A program made the position numbers and the translations under genes. A model generated the notes under the pieces. That model did no database searches. It was not told the DNA's origin and worked only from the letters and a program-made list of their open reading frames with translations. A stretch of DNA of 64,000 bases from Clostridia bacterium (GTDB lineage: Bacteria; Bacillota; Clostridia; Christensenellales; Aristaeellaceae), in NCBI GenBank assembly GCA_017484085.1, contig JAFUTW010000026.1, positions 1 to 64,000 of the forward strand, read 5' to 3'. This document shows positions 25,251 through 35,589 of the stretch, piece by piece (position 1 is the first letter of the stretch; every line of letters begins with the position of its first letter).

Positions 25251-25343
25251 CCTTATAAAGAGTGGTTGAGGGAATGGGCCCGATGACACCCGACAACCGA
25301 AGCAATTCGGTGCCAAATCCCACGGCTTTGCCGACAGATAAGG
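25251..25343 (+). ncRNA. SAM-I (S-box) riboswitch
   Basis: The conserved S-box core is present in order: the P1 strand CCTTAT, AGAGTGGTTGAGGGA, TGGGCCCGATGA, ACCCGACAACC, then GGTGCCAAATCC, and the closing strand ATAAGG that pairs with the start of the element. SAM binding is expected to stabilise P1 and let the downstream terminator form, shutting off metK when SAM is plentiful. Confidence 0.93.
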
Positions 25344-25351
25344 TTGCGAAT

Positions 25352-25392
25352 AAAAGTGCCGCCTGTTCTGCTGTGGAACGGGTGCTTTTTTT
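25352..25392 (+). terminator. Riboswitch-controlled terminator before metK
   Basis: An interrupted stem (25352-25368 with 25376-25389, including two wobble pairs and small bulges) runs into seven T residues at 25386-25392. It is the expression platform of the SAM-I riboswitch. Confidence 0.82.
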
Positions 25393-25416
25393 CGCACAAG
25401 GGAAAGGAAGAGAAAA

Positions 25417-27335
<1,919 letters not shown>

Positions 27336-27342
27336 GGGCTCT

Positions 27343-27367
27343 GGCGCACCGTATGGTGCGCCTTTCT
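27343..27367 (+). terminator. Rho-independent terminator after upp
   Basis: A perfect 8-base-pair stem (27343-27350 with 27355-27362) with a GTAT loop is followed by TTTCT, a short T tract, so some read-through into the next operon is possible. Confidence 0.75.
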
Positions 27368-27413
27368 CGTCGCCCTGCCGGGGTGAGCCGTGACAAGAGG
27401 GAGAAGAAAGCAC

Positions 27414-29255
27414 TTGATCAGCGAACAGATTGAAAGCCTGCTGGACAGCGTACAGAAGCCCGCCCGCTATATGGGCGGGGAGTTGAACTGCATACTGAAG
27501 GACTGGGACAGCGTAAAGGTCCACTACGCGTTTGCCTTTCCGGATGTCTACGAAGTTGGCATGTCTCACCTGGGCTCCAGGATCCTCTACGACATCGTCA
27601 ACCGGCGTGAGGATGCGCTGTGCGAGCGGGTGTTTATGCCCTGGACGGATATGGCGGACCTGATGCGGGAAAAGAAGGTCCCGCTGTTCTCACTGGAAAC
27701 ACGTACGCCGATCCGCCGCTTTGATATGCTGGGCTTCACCCTCCAGTACGAGATGAGCTATACGAACATCCTGGAGATGCTGGATCTGGCCGGCATCCCG
27801 CTCCATACCGCGGAGCGCACTTGGGAGGATCCCGTCGTCATCGCCGGAGGACCCTGCGCGTTCAATCCGGAACCGCTGCACTGCTTTGTGGATGCCTTTT
27901 CGATCGGCGACGGCGAGGTCAATATCCTGCAGACGGTGGACGTCGTGCGGCAGGCGAAGGAAGAGGGCGTATCGCGCGAAGAATGCCTGCTGCGGCTGTC
28001 GCAGCTCCCCGGCGTCTATGTCCCGTCGCTGTACGAAACGGATTACAACGACGACGGAACGATCGCGGCTTTCCGGCCGCTCAGAGAAGATGTGCCTGCC
28101 GTCATCCGGAAAAACATGATCCCGGATCTTGAAAGCGCAGCGTATCCGACGGCGCCGATCGTCCCCTACATGGAAATCGTCCATGACCGCATCAATATCG
28201 AGGTGCTGCGCGGCTGCACGCGGGGCTGCCGCTTCTGCCAGGCAGGCATGATCTACCGCCCGGTGCGGGAGAGGAGCCGGGAGCGCGTCATGGAACTCAT
28301 CCGGGCGCAGCTGAAGAGCACCGGCTACGAGGAGGTCACGCTGTCCTCACTCTCGACCGGCGACTATTCCTGCCTCAAGGAGCTGACCCGGGAGATGATG
28401 GAGGAGTTTTCAAAAGAGAAGGTAGGGATCTCGCTGCCTTCCCTGCGGCTGGACAGCGACCTTGAGGAAGTGCTGGAAGAGACGCAGAAGGTGCGCAAGA
28501 CGGGTCTCACCTATGCGATGGAAGCGGGGACCCAGCGCCTGCGCGACGTCATCAACAAAGGCATAACGGAAGAGGATCTGCTGACCTCGGTTTCCGGCGC
28601 GTTCATGAAAGGGTGGAGCTCCGTAAAGCTGTACTTCATGTTCGGCCTGCCGACGGAAACCACGGAAGACCTGGACGGCATGGCCGAGGTGAGCCGCAAA
28701 GTGGCGGAGTGCTACTTCAAAACGCCGAAACAGCTGCGAGCCAAAGGGCTGAGGATCCACTGCAGCGCCTCCTGCTTCGTGCCCAAGCCCTTTACGCCTT
28801 TCCAGTGGGAACCGCAGGATACGCTGCAGCAGTTCGACGAAAAGCAGCGCTATCTGCGCGGCATCATGAAGATCAAAGGCGTGGAATTCAACTGGCATAC
28901 GCCGGAGGTCTCTTTCCTGGAGGCCTGCTTTGCCAGAGGAGACCGGCGTCTGGCTGCCGTCCTGGAGGAAGCCTGGCGAGGCGGCTGCCGGTTTGACGGA
29001 TGGACGGACTGCTTCCGCTTCGACAGCTGGATGGAGGCCTTTGAAAAGTGCGGCGTCGATCCGGCTTTCTATGCCAACCGGCGGCGCGAAAAAGGGGAGA
29101 TCCTGCCCTGGTCGTTCATCGATGCGGGCGTGACGGAAGCTTTCCTGTGGAGCGAAAAGGAGCGCGCGGAGGCGGCAAAGACGACGGCAGACTGCCGGAA
29201 GGGCTGCCGGGGCTGCGGACTCAAGCGGTTTGAAGGAGCGTGTGTGGGCAGATGA
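27414..29255 (+). CDS. B12-binding/radical SAM family protein (TIGR03960 type)
   Basis: The 613-residue protein begins with VQKPARYMGGELN, has a cobalamin-binding-like N-terminal region (YEVGMSHLGSRILY), and a radical SAM core with CTRGCRFCQAG at Cys 268, 272 and 275, which holds the 4Fe-4S cluster that cleaves SAM. Cysteines close the C terminus (CRKGCRGCGL). I choose TTG 27414 because GAGGGAG lies 10 bases upstream; an in-frame GTG is 24 bases earlier. In Clostridia this gene and the next commonly sit together next to rng. The substrate is unknown. No clear promoter is visible between the upp terminator and this gene. Confidence 0.85.
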   Translation: MISEQIESLLDSVQKPARYMGGELNCILKDWDSVKVHYAFAFPDVYEVGMSHLGSRILYDIVNRREDALCERVFMPWTDMADLMREKKVPLFSLETRTPIRRFDMLGFTLQYEMSYTNILEMLDLAGIPLHTAERTWEDPVVIAGGPCAFNPEPLHCFVDAFSIGDGEVNILQTVDVVRQAKEEGVSREECLLRLSQLPGVYVPSLYETDYNDDGTIAAFRPLREDVPAVIRKNMIPDLESAAYPTAPIVPYMEIVHDRINIEVLRGCTRGCRFCQAGMIYRPVRERSRERVMELIRAQLKSTGYEEVTLSSLSTGDYSCLKELTREMMEEFSKEKVGISLPSLRLDSDLEEVLEETQKVRKTGLTYAMEAGTQRLRDVINKGITEEDLLTSVSGAFMKGWSSVKLYFMFGLPTETTEDLDGMAEVSRKVAECYFKTPKQLRAKGLRIHCSASCFVPKPFTPFQWEPQDTLQQFDEKQRYLRGIMKIKGVEFNWHTPEVSFLEACFARGDRRLAAVLEEAWRGGCRFDGWTDCFRFDSWMEAFEKCGVDPAFYANRRREKGEILPWSFIDAGVTEAFLWSEKERAEAAKTTADCRKGCRGCGLKRFEGACVGR

Positions 29256-29929
29256 GAATGCTGATGGAGTTTGCCAAGGGAGATACCATCCGGCATCTAG
29301 GGCTGCTGGACCTGCAGCGCACCATGCAGCGCGCGCTCCGCAGGAGCGGACTGCCGGTCGCTTATTCCAACGGATACAATCCGCATATCCTCATGTCCTT
29401 TGCATCCGCGCTTTCCAGCGGAATCCCGGGCGACGCGGAACTGGTGGATGTCGCCCTCGGTGAAGAGCGGACGGAAGAAGAGTGCCTGCAGGCGATGCGC
29501 CGGGCACTGCCGCCCGTCATGCAGCCGGGGCGCGTGAGACTGGTGGATGACCGCTTTCCCAAACTGGGAAAGCTGCTGACGCATGCCGGTTACCGCTACG
29601 CGGTGACGGGCCCCGACAGTGAGGCTTTGCTGGAGAGCCTGGCATCGTTCCTCGCAAAAGAGGAAATCATGGCGGTCCGTAAGAGCAAAAGCGCGGAAAC
29701 GCTGGTGAACATCCGCCCGATGATCCGGAAACTGGAAGGGGCGAAGGCGGAAAACGGCGTGACGCTGGATGCGGCCGTCTCCTTTACGGAGGCTGCGACG
29801 CTGAAGCCGGATCTTCTGTTTGCGACGCTGCTGCGCGAAGCGGGGCTTCAGGAAACCGGCTGCCGGATCAGGAGGACAGGGCTGTATACGGAAAGAGACG
29901 GGCACCTGATCCCGCTGATTGAGGCTTGA
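29252..29929 (+). CDS. DUF2344 / TIGR03936 radical-SAM-associated protein
   Basis: The 225-residue protein opens with a KGDTIRHLGLLDLQR stretch followed by LPVAYSNGYNPHILMSFASAL, the family hallmark. Its ATG overlaps the previous stop (ATGA at 29252-29255), showing coupling with the radical SAM gene. In some bacteria the two are fused into one chain, so they probably act together. The biochemical role is unknown. Confidence 0.87.
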   Translation: MRMLMEFAKGDTIRHLGLLDLQRTMQRALRRSGLPVAYSNGYNPHILMSFASALSSGIPGDAELVDVALGEERTEEECLQAMRRALPPVMQPGRVRLVDDRFPKLGKLLTHAGYRYAVTGPDSEALLESLASFLAKEEIMAVRKSKSAETLVNIRPMIRKLEGAKAENGVTLDAAVSFTEAATLKPDLLFATLLREAGLQETGCRIRRTGLYTERDGHLIPLIEA

Positions 29930-29933
29930 CGCT

Positions 29934-31160
29934 GTGGAACGGATCGTAATTGCGGAGCGAAGGAAAAGCGTTGCGCGCATTGCGCTGGTGGAAGACGGAA
30001 GGGTCTCGGAGATCCGCTATTTTGACCTGGATGCTGCCGAGCAGGGCAATGCAGTTTATCTTTCGCGTGTGAAATCGCTGCAGCCGGCGCTGGACGTCGC
30101 GTTTGTCGATATCGGGAGCGGCAGGGAAGCTTTTCTTCCGCTCGAGGGGCAAAAAGTCAAACAGGGCGATTACCTGATCGTGCAGGGTTTTGCGGCACAG
30201 ACCAACCCGGACAAACGCTACAGGGTTAGCCGCCGGATCGGCCTTGCGGGAAGGTGGCTCGTCTATCAGCCCGGAAAGGGGAAAATCAGCGTTTCCGGGG
30301 AGATCCGCGAGGCAGCGGTGCGCGAAAGGCTGAAGACGCTTCTCGGCGGATGGCTGGAAGAAGGAGAGGGCGCCATCCTGCGGACCGCTGCCGCCGCGGC
30401 GTCGGAATCCGAAATGGCAGTCGAACTGGAAGCCTTGCGCCGCGAGTGGCGGGAGATGGAAAAACGGGCACAAACGGAGCACACTCCGGGGATGCTCAGG
30501 TCCTACGGCTATGAGGATGAACTCATCGGCAGGTTTTTAAACAAGACGGTGCAAAAGGTCCTGACAGACGATGGGGCCTGCTATCGGCATCTGCTGCAGG
30601 CCAAGGAAGAGGGGCGGCTGGACAGGGAGGCGGAAGTTTGTCTGACCGGCGGGCAGGACAGGGCCCCGGGCGTGCTGTACGGAGTGGATACGGCGGAAGA
30701 AAAGGCGCTGCACAGGGTACACTGGCTGCCCTGCGGCGGCTATCTGACCGTCGACTACTGTGAGGCGCTGACGGTTTACGATGTCAATTCCGGGAAAGCG
30801 AATCCGAAAGGCAGCGGGGAAGAAACCGCGCTGAAAGTCAATCTGGAGGCCGCCGTCGCGGCTGCCCGGCACCTCAGGCTCTGCAATACGGGCGGCATCG
30901 TCATCATCGATTTTATCGATATGGCGCAGCCGGAACACCGCGCGCTACTGGAGGAAACGCTGAAGCAAACGCTCAAAGAGGACAGCTCACAGACGAAGGT
31001 CTACGGGCTGACGCGGCTGGGGCTGATGGAGCTGACGCGCAAGCGCGCCGGGCTGCAGCTTCGGCAGGTAAAAGAAAAAAGCATCCGCACGGCAGGGCAG
31101 GAGAACCGCGCCCGGCAGGATGAGGGAAGGAAAGCAAAGAATGGACAGGATGCCGGCTAA
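29934..31160 (+). CDS. rng: Ribonuclease E/G family endonuclease
   Basis: RNase G cuts single-stranded RNA near 5'-monophosphate ends in rRNA maturation and mRNA decay. The 408-residue protein has an S1-like RNA-binding segment near the N terminus (VAFVDIGSGREAFLPL) and the catalytic metal site: Asp in YDVNSGK near 283 and Asp in VIIDFIDM near 326. The TRKRAG element follows. It ends soon after, without the CPxC Zn-link cysteines that form the dimer interface in E. coli enzymes. GTG 29934 has GAGG 9 bases upstream and lies 4 bases after the previous stop. Confidence 0.9.
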   Translation: MERIVIAERRKSVARIALVEDGRVSEIRYFDLDAAEQGNAVYLSRVKSLQPALDVAFVDIGSGREAFLPLEGQKVKQGDYLIVQGFAAQTNPDKRYRVSRRIGLAGRWLVYQPGKGKISVSGEIREAAVRERLKTLLGGWLEEGEGAILRTAAAAASESEMAVELEALRREWREMEKRAQTEHTPGMLRSYGYEDELIGRFLNKTVQKVLTDDGACYRHLLQAKEEGRLDREAEVCLTGGQDRAPGVLYGVDTAEEKALHRVHWLPCGGYLTVDYCEALTVYDVNSGKANPKGSGEETALKVNLEAAVAAARHLRLCNTGGIVIIDFIDMAQPEHRALLEETLKQTLKEDSSQTKVYGLTRLGLMELTRKRAGLQLRQVKEKSIRTAGQENRARQDEGRKAKNGQDAG

Positions 31161-32559
31161 GGAACTGAGCCCGCAGGAGCTGGGCGAGCAGAAAGCCTAT
31201 GCGGAGGCTTTCCGCAAACTGGAAGACAGGCCGAAGACCTACTGTATCGTGACCTACGGCTGCCAGATGAACGAGCGTGACAGCGAAACGCTGGCGGGGC
31301 TGTTCGTCTCCATGGGGCTTACGGAAGCCGCCGGCAGGGAAGAAGCGGATCTTGTGATCTTCAATACCTGCTGCGTCCGCGACAATGCGCAGAGGCGGGC
31401 GCTGGGCAATGTGACCTGGCTGAAAGAACTGAAGAAGACCCGGCCGCATCTGCTTGTGGCGGTTTGCGGCTGTATGATGCAGCAGCCGGGCATGGGCGAG
31501 GAGATCCTGCGGCAGTATCCCTTCGTGGATCTGGCTTTCGGCACGGTCAACCTTCACCGGCTTCCGGAACTGCTTTACAGGAGGGTGTGCGAGAGGCGCC
31601 GGGTCATCGAGATCCTGCAGGACGACAGGAGCGCGATACCGGAGGAGCTGCCGGTCCTGCGCAGCAGCGCCATATCGGCGTATGTCACGATCATGTACGG
31701 GTGCAACAATTTCTGCTCCTACTGCATCGTCCCTTACGTGCGGGGAAGAGAGCGCTCCAGAGATTCTGCCAGGGTTCTGGAGGAAATCCGCGGGCTGCAG
31801 AAGGAAGGCATCCGTGAGGTCATGCTCCTGGGGCAGAACGTCAACTCCTACGGCCTGGACAGACAGGGCGAGCTCTCCTTTGCGCAGCTGCTGAAGGCAG
31901 CTGATGAGACCGGTATCCCGCGGCTGCGGTTTATGACATCGCATCCCAAGGACATCTCCGAGGAGCTGATCGGGGTGATGGCCGGCGCAAAGAACGTTTG
32001 TCACAGCCTGCATCTCCCGGCCCAGCACGGAAGCGACCGGATCCTGAAAGCGATGAACCGCCGGTATACGAAGCAGCGTTACCTGGAGATCGTCTCGCAT
32101 CTGCGGGCGGCTGTCCCGGATATCGCGCTTTCCACGGATCTGATCGTCGGCTTCCCGGGAGAGACGGAGGCGGATTTTGAAGAGACCTGCGACCTCGTCC
32201 GCACGGTGGAGTTTGACAGCGCCTTTACCTTCATCTATTCGCCGCGGATCGGGACGCCGGCTGCGTCGATGAAGGATCAGGTGCCTGCGGAGGTCTCCTC
32301 CGAGCGGATACAGAAACTGATCGCGCTGCAGAAGGACATCACGAAGCGCCGGCTGAAAAGCCAGATCGGACAGATCCAGCGCGTGCTCGCGGAAGGGCCG
32401 TCCAGGCGCGATCCGCTGCAGGTGTCCGGCAAAAACGAATATAACGTCACCGTGAACTTCCCGGGCGACGCATCCCTCGTCGGGCAGTTCGTGGAGATTA
32501 AAATAACAGATGCCAAGGAGAGCACGCTGACAGGCGTGCGGATGGAGAAAGGTGTTTGA
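31141..32559 (+). CDS. miaB: tRNA-2-methylthio-N6-dimethylallyladenosine synthase
   Basis: MiaB adds the 2-methylthio group to i6A37 in tRNAs reading UNN codons. The 472-residue protein has the three N-terminal cluster cysteines (TYGCQMNERDSE, NTCCVRDNA, VCGCMMQQ), the radical SAM motif CNNFCSYC near residues 188-195 with IVPYVRGRERSR, and a C-terminal TRAM domain. Its start overlaps the end of rng by 20 bases. The enzyme making its substrate, MiaA, is encoded four genes downstream. Confidence 0.96.
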   Translation: MDRMPAKELSPQELGEQKAYAEAFRKLEDRPKTYCIVTYGCQMNERDSETLAGLFVSMGLTEAAGREEADLVIFNTCCVRDNAQRRALGNVTWLKELKKTRPHLLVAVCGCMMQQPGMGEEILRQYPFVDLAFGTVNLHRLPELLYRRVCERRRVIEILQDDRSAIPEELPVLRSSAISAYVTIMYGCNNFCSYCIVPYVRGRERSRDSARVLEEIRGLQKEGIREVMLLGQNVNSYGLDRQGELSFAQLLKAADETGIPRLRFMTSHPKDISEELIGVMAGAKNVCHSLHLPAQHGSDRILKAMNRRYTKQRYLEIVSHLRAAVPDIALSTDLIVGFPGETEADFEETCDLVRTVEFDSAFTFIYSPRIGTPAASMKDQVPAEVSSERIQKLIALQKDITKRRLKSQIGQIQRVLAEGPSRRDPLQVSGKNEYNVTVNFPGDASLVGQFVEIKITDAKESTLTGVRMEKGV

Positions 32560-32562
32560 CGT

Positions 32563-32964
32563 ATGGATCGGGTGATCGAATGCACGCGGGCGCTGGGAGA
32601 GGCCATCACATCGTCCGGCGCTTATGCGCAGATGAAGCTGGCTGAAGAAGAGATGGAACGGGATCCGGCTGCCGCTGCGATCCGTGCCAATCTGGAAGAA
32701 TTGAAAGCCCGGCACCTTGCGGCGCTGAGAAGCGGGGATGAAGAGGCGGAAAACCTGTATGCTCAGGTGCAGGAGATGGAAAAGCTTCTTTCTGAATTGC
32801 CGAGCGTGGAGCAGGCCATGACAGCGCGCCAGGCCTTCTCCGAACTGATGAACCGCGTAAACCAGGTCCTGGAATTTACGATTACCGGAGAAGTGCGCAC
32901 GGCAGGCGGGTGCAGCGGAAGCTGCGCGACGTGCGGCGGCTGTGCCGGAGCTGCCGGCAGATAA
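32563..32964 (+). CDS. YlbF/YmcA (RicA/RicF-like) family protein with C-terminal Cys cluster
   Basis: The 133-residue helical protein belongs to the Com_YlbF family. In Bacillus, RicA, RicF and RicT form an Fe-S complex that adjusts RNase Y-dependent mRNA processing. The position between miaB and mutS matches ymcA (ricA) in B. subtilis, where the order is also miaB, ymcA, then mutS and mutL. The C terminus ends in CSGSCATCGGC, four cysteines able to ligate a cluster. It lies 3 bases after miaB. A RicT partner is not in the window. Confidence 0.85.
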   Translation: MDRVIECTRALGEAITSSGAYAQMKLAEEEMERDPAAAAIRANLEELKARHLAALRSGDEEAENLYAQVQEMEKLLSELPSVEQAMTARQAFSELMNRVNQVLEFTITGEVRTAGGCSGSCATCGGCAGAAGR

Positions 32965-32981
32965 GTTTTTGGAGGTAATGA

Positions 32982-35579
32982 ATGGCCGGAATGACGCCCA
33001 TGATGCGCCAGTACCTGGAGACGAAAAAAGCGTATCCGGGGATGATCCTGTTTTTCAGGCTGGGCGATTTCTATGAGATGTTTTTTGAGGACGCGCAGCT
33101 GGTATCGCGGGAGCTGGACCTGACGCTGACCGGGAAAAGCTGCGGGCTTGAAGAGCGGGCGCCGATGTGCGGCGTCCCGTTCCACAGCGCGGAAACCTAC
33201 ATCAATCAGCTGATCGAAAAAGGGTATAAGGTCGCCATCTGCGAGCAGATGGAGGACCCTGCGACGGCAAAGGGGCTTGTGAAGCGGGACGTGATCCGGG
33301 TCGTGACGCCCGGAACGGTCATCGAGCCTTCCATGCTGAGCGAGAGAAAGAACAACTACATCCTGTCGCTCTGCCTGGATGGGAAGCGGGCCGGCATCGC
33401 GTTCGCCGATGTATCGACCGGTGAATTCTATGCGTACGAGACCTCAGCCGGGCGCGAGTCGCTGGACAATGAGATCGCCCGCATCCTGCCGAGCGAGGTG
33501 CTTGCAAACGAGGTACCGCAGGGCGGCGACTGGACGGCAAAGGTCTCCGTGCTGGAAAAAGAGGATTACGCGCCGGCCAAAGCAAAGAAAAACCTGCTGG
33601 AGCATTTCGGCGTGCAGTCGCTCGCCTCTTTCGGGCTGGAAGACCAGAAGGCCGCGGTACGCGCTTCCGGAGCGCTTATTAAGTATCTGCGGGACACGCA
33701 GAAAAACGCGATGGTGCATATCACTGCGATCCGCCCTTATCACAGCCGGGAGTACATGGCGTTGGATCAGACGGCCAGGCGAAACCTGGAACTCACGGAA
33801 TCTCTGAGGACCAAGCAGAAAAAGAATTCTCTTCTGGGCGTGCTGGATTATACCTGCACCTCCATGGGCGCAAGGCAGCTGCGCGCGTTCATCGAGCAGC
33901 CGCTGGCCGTGGCTTCCGCCATACGGGAACGGCTGGACGCGGTCCGTATGCTGAAGGAAGACGAGATCACCCTCGATGAACTCCGCGCCGAACTGGACAG
34001 AGTTTACGACATAGAGCGCCTGCTCAGCAGGGTGGCCTACCGGACGGTCATGCCCAAGGACTGCCTCGCGCTCTGCGAGTCGCTGTCCCACATACCGGGC
34101 ATCCGCGACGCGATGCAGAAGCTGCCGGAGCAGGCGACGCTTACGGCGCTTCAAGAGAAGCTGTCGCCGATGGAAGATGTGAGAGACCTGCTCCAGCGGG
34201 CGATCGACCCGGATGCGCCTGCGCTGCTCAGCGACGGACGGTTCATCCGAGAGGGGTATAACGAAGAACTGGACCGCTACCGCGCGGCTTCCCGCGACGG
34301 GAAACAGTGGATACTGGACCTGGAGGCAAAAGAACGCGAGCTGACGGGCATCAAGAATCTGCGGATCCAATACAACAAGGTTTTCGGTTACTACATCGAG
34401 GTGACCAAATCCAATTACAGCCAGGTGCCTTACCGTTACACCAGGAAACAGACGCTGGCAAACTGCGAGCGGTATACGACCCAGGAACTGCATGAGATCG
34501 AGGAGACTGTGCTGGGCGCGCAGGAAAAGGCCGTCCGCCTGGAGCAGCAGCTCTTTTCCGAGATCCGGGACAGGCTCGTGGAGCAGATCCCGCGGATCCA
34601 AAGCCTTTCAGACGGTGTGAAGACGCTGGACGCGCTCTGCGCGCTGGCGATGGCCGCCATCCGCAACGGCTATACGCAGCCGGAGATCACGGAGGACGGA
34701 TGCCTGGAAATCCGCGGCGGCAGGCACCCGGTCGTGGAACGGGCCATGCCGACGGACGACCCTTTCATCCCGAACGACACCGTTATGGATACGGAAGACA
34801 ACCGGATGATGATCATCACGGGGCCGAACATGGCGGGCAAGAGCACCTATATGCGGCAGACGGCGCTCATCGCGCTGATGGCGCACATCGGCAGCTTTGT
34901 GCCGGCCGATAGCGCCAGAATCGGCATCATCGACCGGATCTTTACCCGTATCGGCGCATCGGATGATCTGGCGGGCGGGCAGTCCACTTTCATGGTGGAA
35001 ATGAACGAGATGGCCCACATCCTGAACAACGCGACGGAGCGCTCGCTGATCATCCTGGATGAGATCGACCGCGGAACGAGCACCTTTGACGGCCTCAGCA
35101 TCGCATGGGCTGTCGTCGAGTACCTGGTGGACAAGAAAAAAATCGGCGCCAAGACGCTGTTTGCGACGCACTATCACGAGCTGAGCGAGCTGGAAGGGCG
35201 GCTGCCCGGCGTCGTCAATTACCGCGTCAGTGTGCTGGAGCACGGGGAGAATATCGTCTTCCTCCGCAAAGTTGAACGCGGCGGGACGGACAAGAGCTTC
35301 GGTATCCACGTCGCCTACCTGGCCGGCATCCCGCGGCAGGTGATCATGCGAGCGCATGAGATCCTGGCCAGACTGGAGACCAATGACGAGAACCACAACA
35401 GCCTGGGGCAGGATATCCTGGATGACGGAAAAGGACAGAGCCCCAAACAGGTCAACCTGTTCGAGACGCCCGCGCTGCAACTGGTGAAGGAACTGCAGGA
35501 GTTGGACGTGCTGTCCCTGACGCCGATCGAAGCGCTGAATCTGCTGTTTACGTACAAGGAAAAGGCCAGAAGGGCTTAA
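32982..35579 (+). CDS. mutS: DNA mismatch repair ATPase MutS
   Basis: MutS binds mismatches and signals to MutL. The 865-residue protein has the mismatch-reading motif FRLGDFYEMFF near residue 25 (the Phe-x-Glu wedge is FYE), the connector and lever domains, and the ABC-type ATPase with Walker A GPNMAGKSTYMRQ near 614, Walker B LIILDEIDRGTSTFDG and a C-terminal helix-turn-helix. Length is normal. GGAGG precedes the ATG, 17 bases after the YlbF-like gene. Confidence 0.98.
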   Translation: MAGMTPMMRQYLETKKAYPGMILFFRLGDFYEMFFEDAQLVSRELDLTLTGKSCGLEERAPMCGVPFHSAETYINQLIEKGYKVAICEQMEDPATAKGLVKRDVIRVVTPGTVIEPSMLSERKNNYILSLCLDGKRAGIAFADVSTGEFYAYETSAGRESLDNEIARILPSEVLANEVPQGGDWTAKVSVLEKEDYAPAKAKKNLLEHFGVQSLASFGLEDQKAAVRASGALIKYLRDTQKNAMVHITAIRPYHSREYMALDQTARRNLELTESLRTKQKKNSLLGVLDYTCTSMGARQLRAFIEQPLAVASAIRERLDAVRMLKEDEITLDELRAELDRVYDIERLLSRVAYRTVMPKDCLALCESLSHIPGIRDAMQKLPEQATLTALQEKLSPMEDVRDLLQRAIDPDAPALLSDGRFIREGYNEELDRYRAASRDGKQWILDLEAKERELTGIKNLRIQYNKVFGYYIEVTKSNYSQVPYRYTRKQTLANCERYTTQELHEIEETVLGAQEKAVRLEQQLFSEIRDRLVEQIPRIQSLSDGVKTLDALCALAMAAIRNGYTQPEITEDGCLEIRGGRHPVVERAMPTDDPFIPNDTVMDTEDNRMMIITGPNMAGKSTYMRQTALIALMAHIGSFVPADSARIGIIDRIFTRIGASDDLAGGQSTFMVEMNEMAHILNNATERSLIILDEIDRGTSTFDGLSIAWAVVEYLVDKKKIGAKTLFATHYHELSELEGRLPGVVNYRVSVLEHGENIVFLRKVERGGTDKSFGIHVAYLAGIPRQVIMRAHEILARLETNDENHNSLGQDILDDGKGQSPKQVNLFETPALQLVKELQELDVLSLTPIEALNLLFTYKEKARRA

Positions 35580-35589
35580 AGGAGCACAG

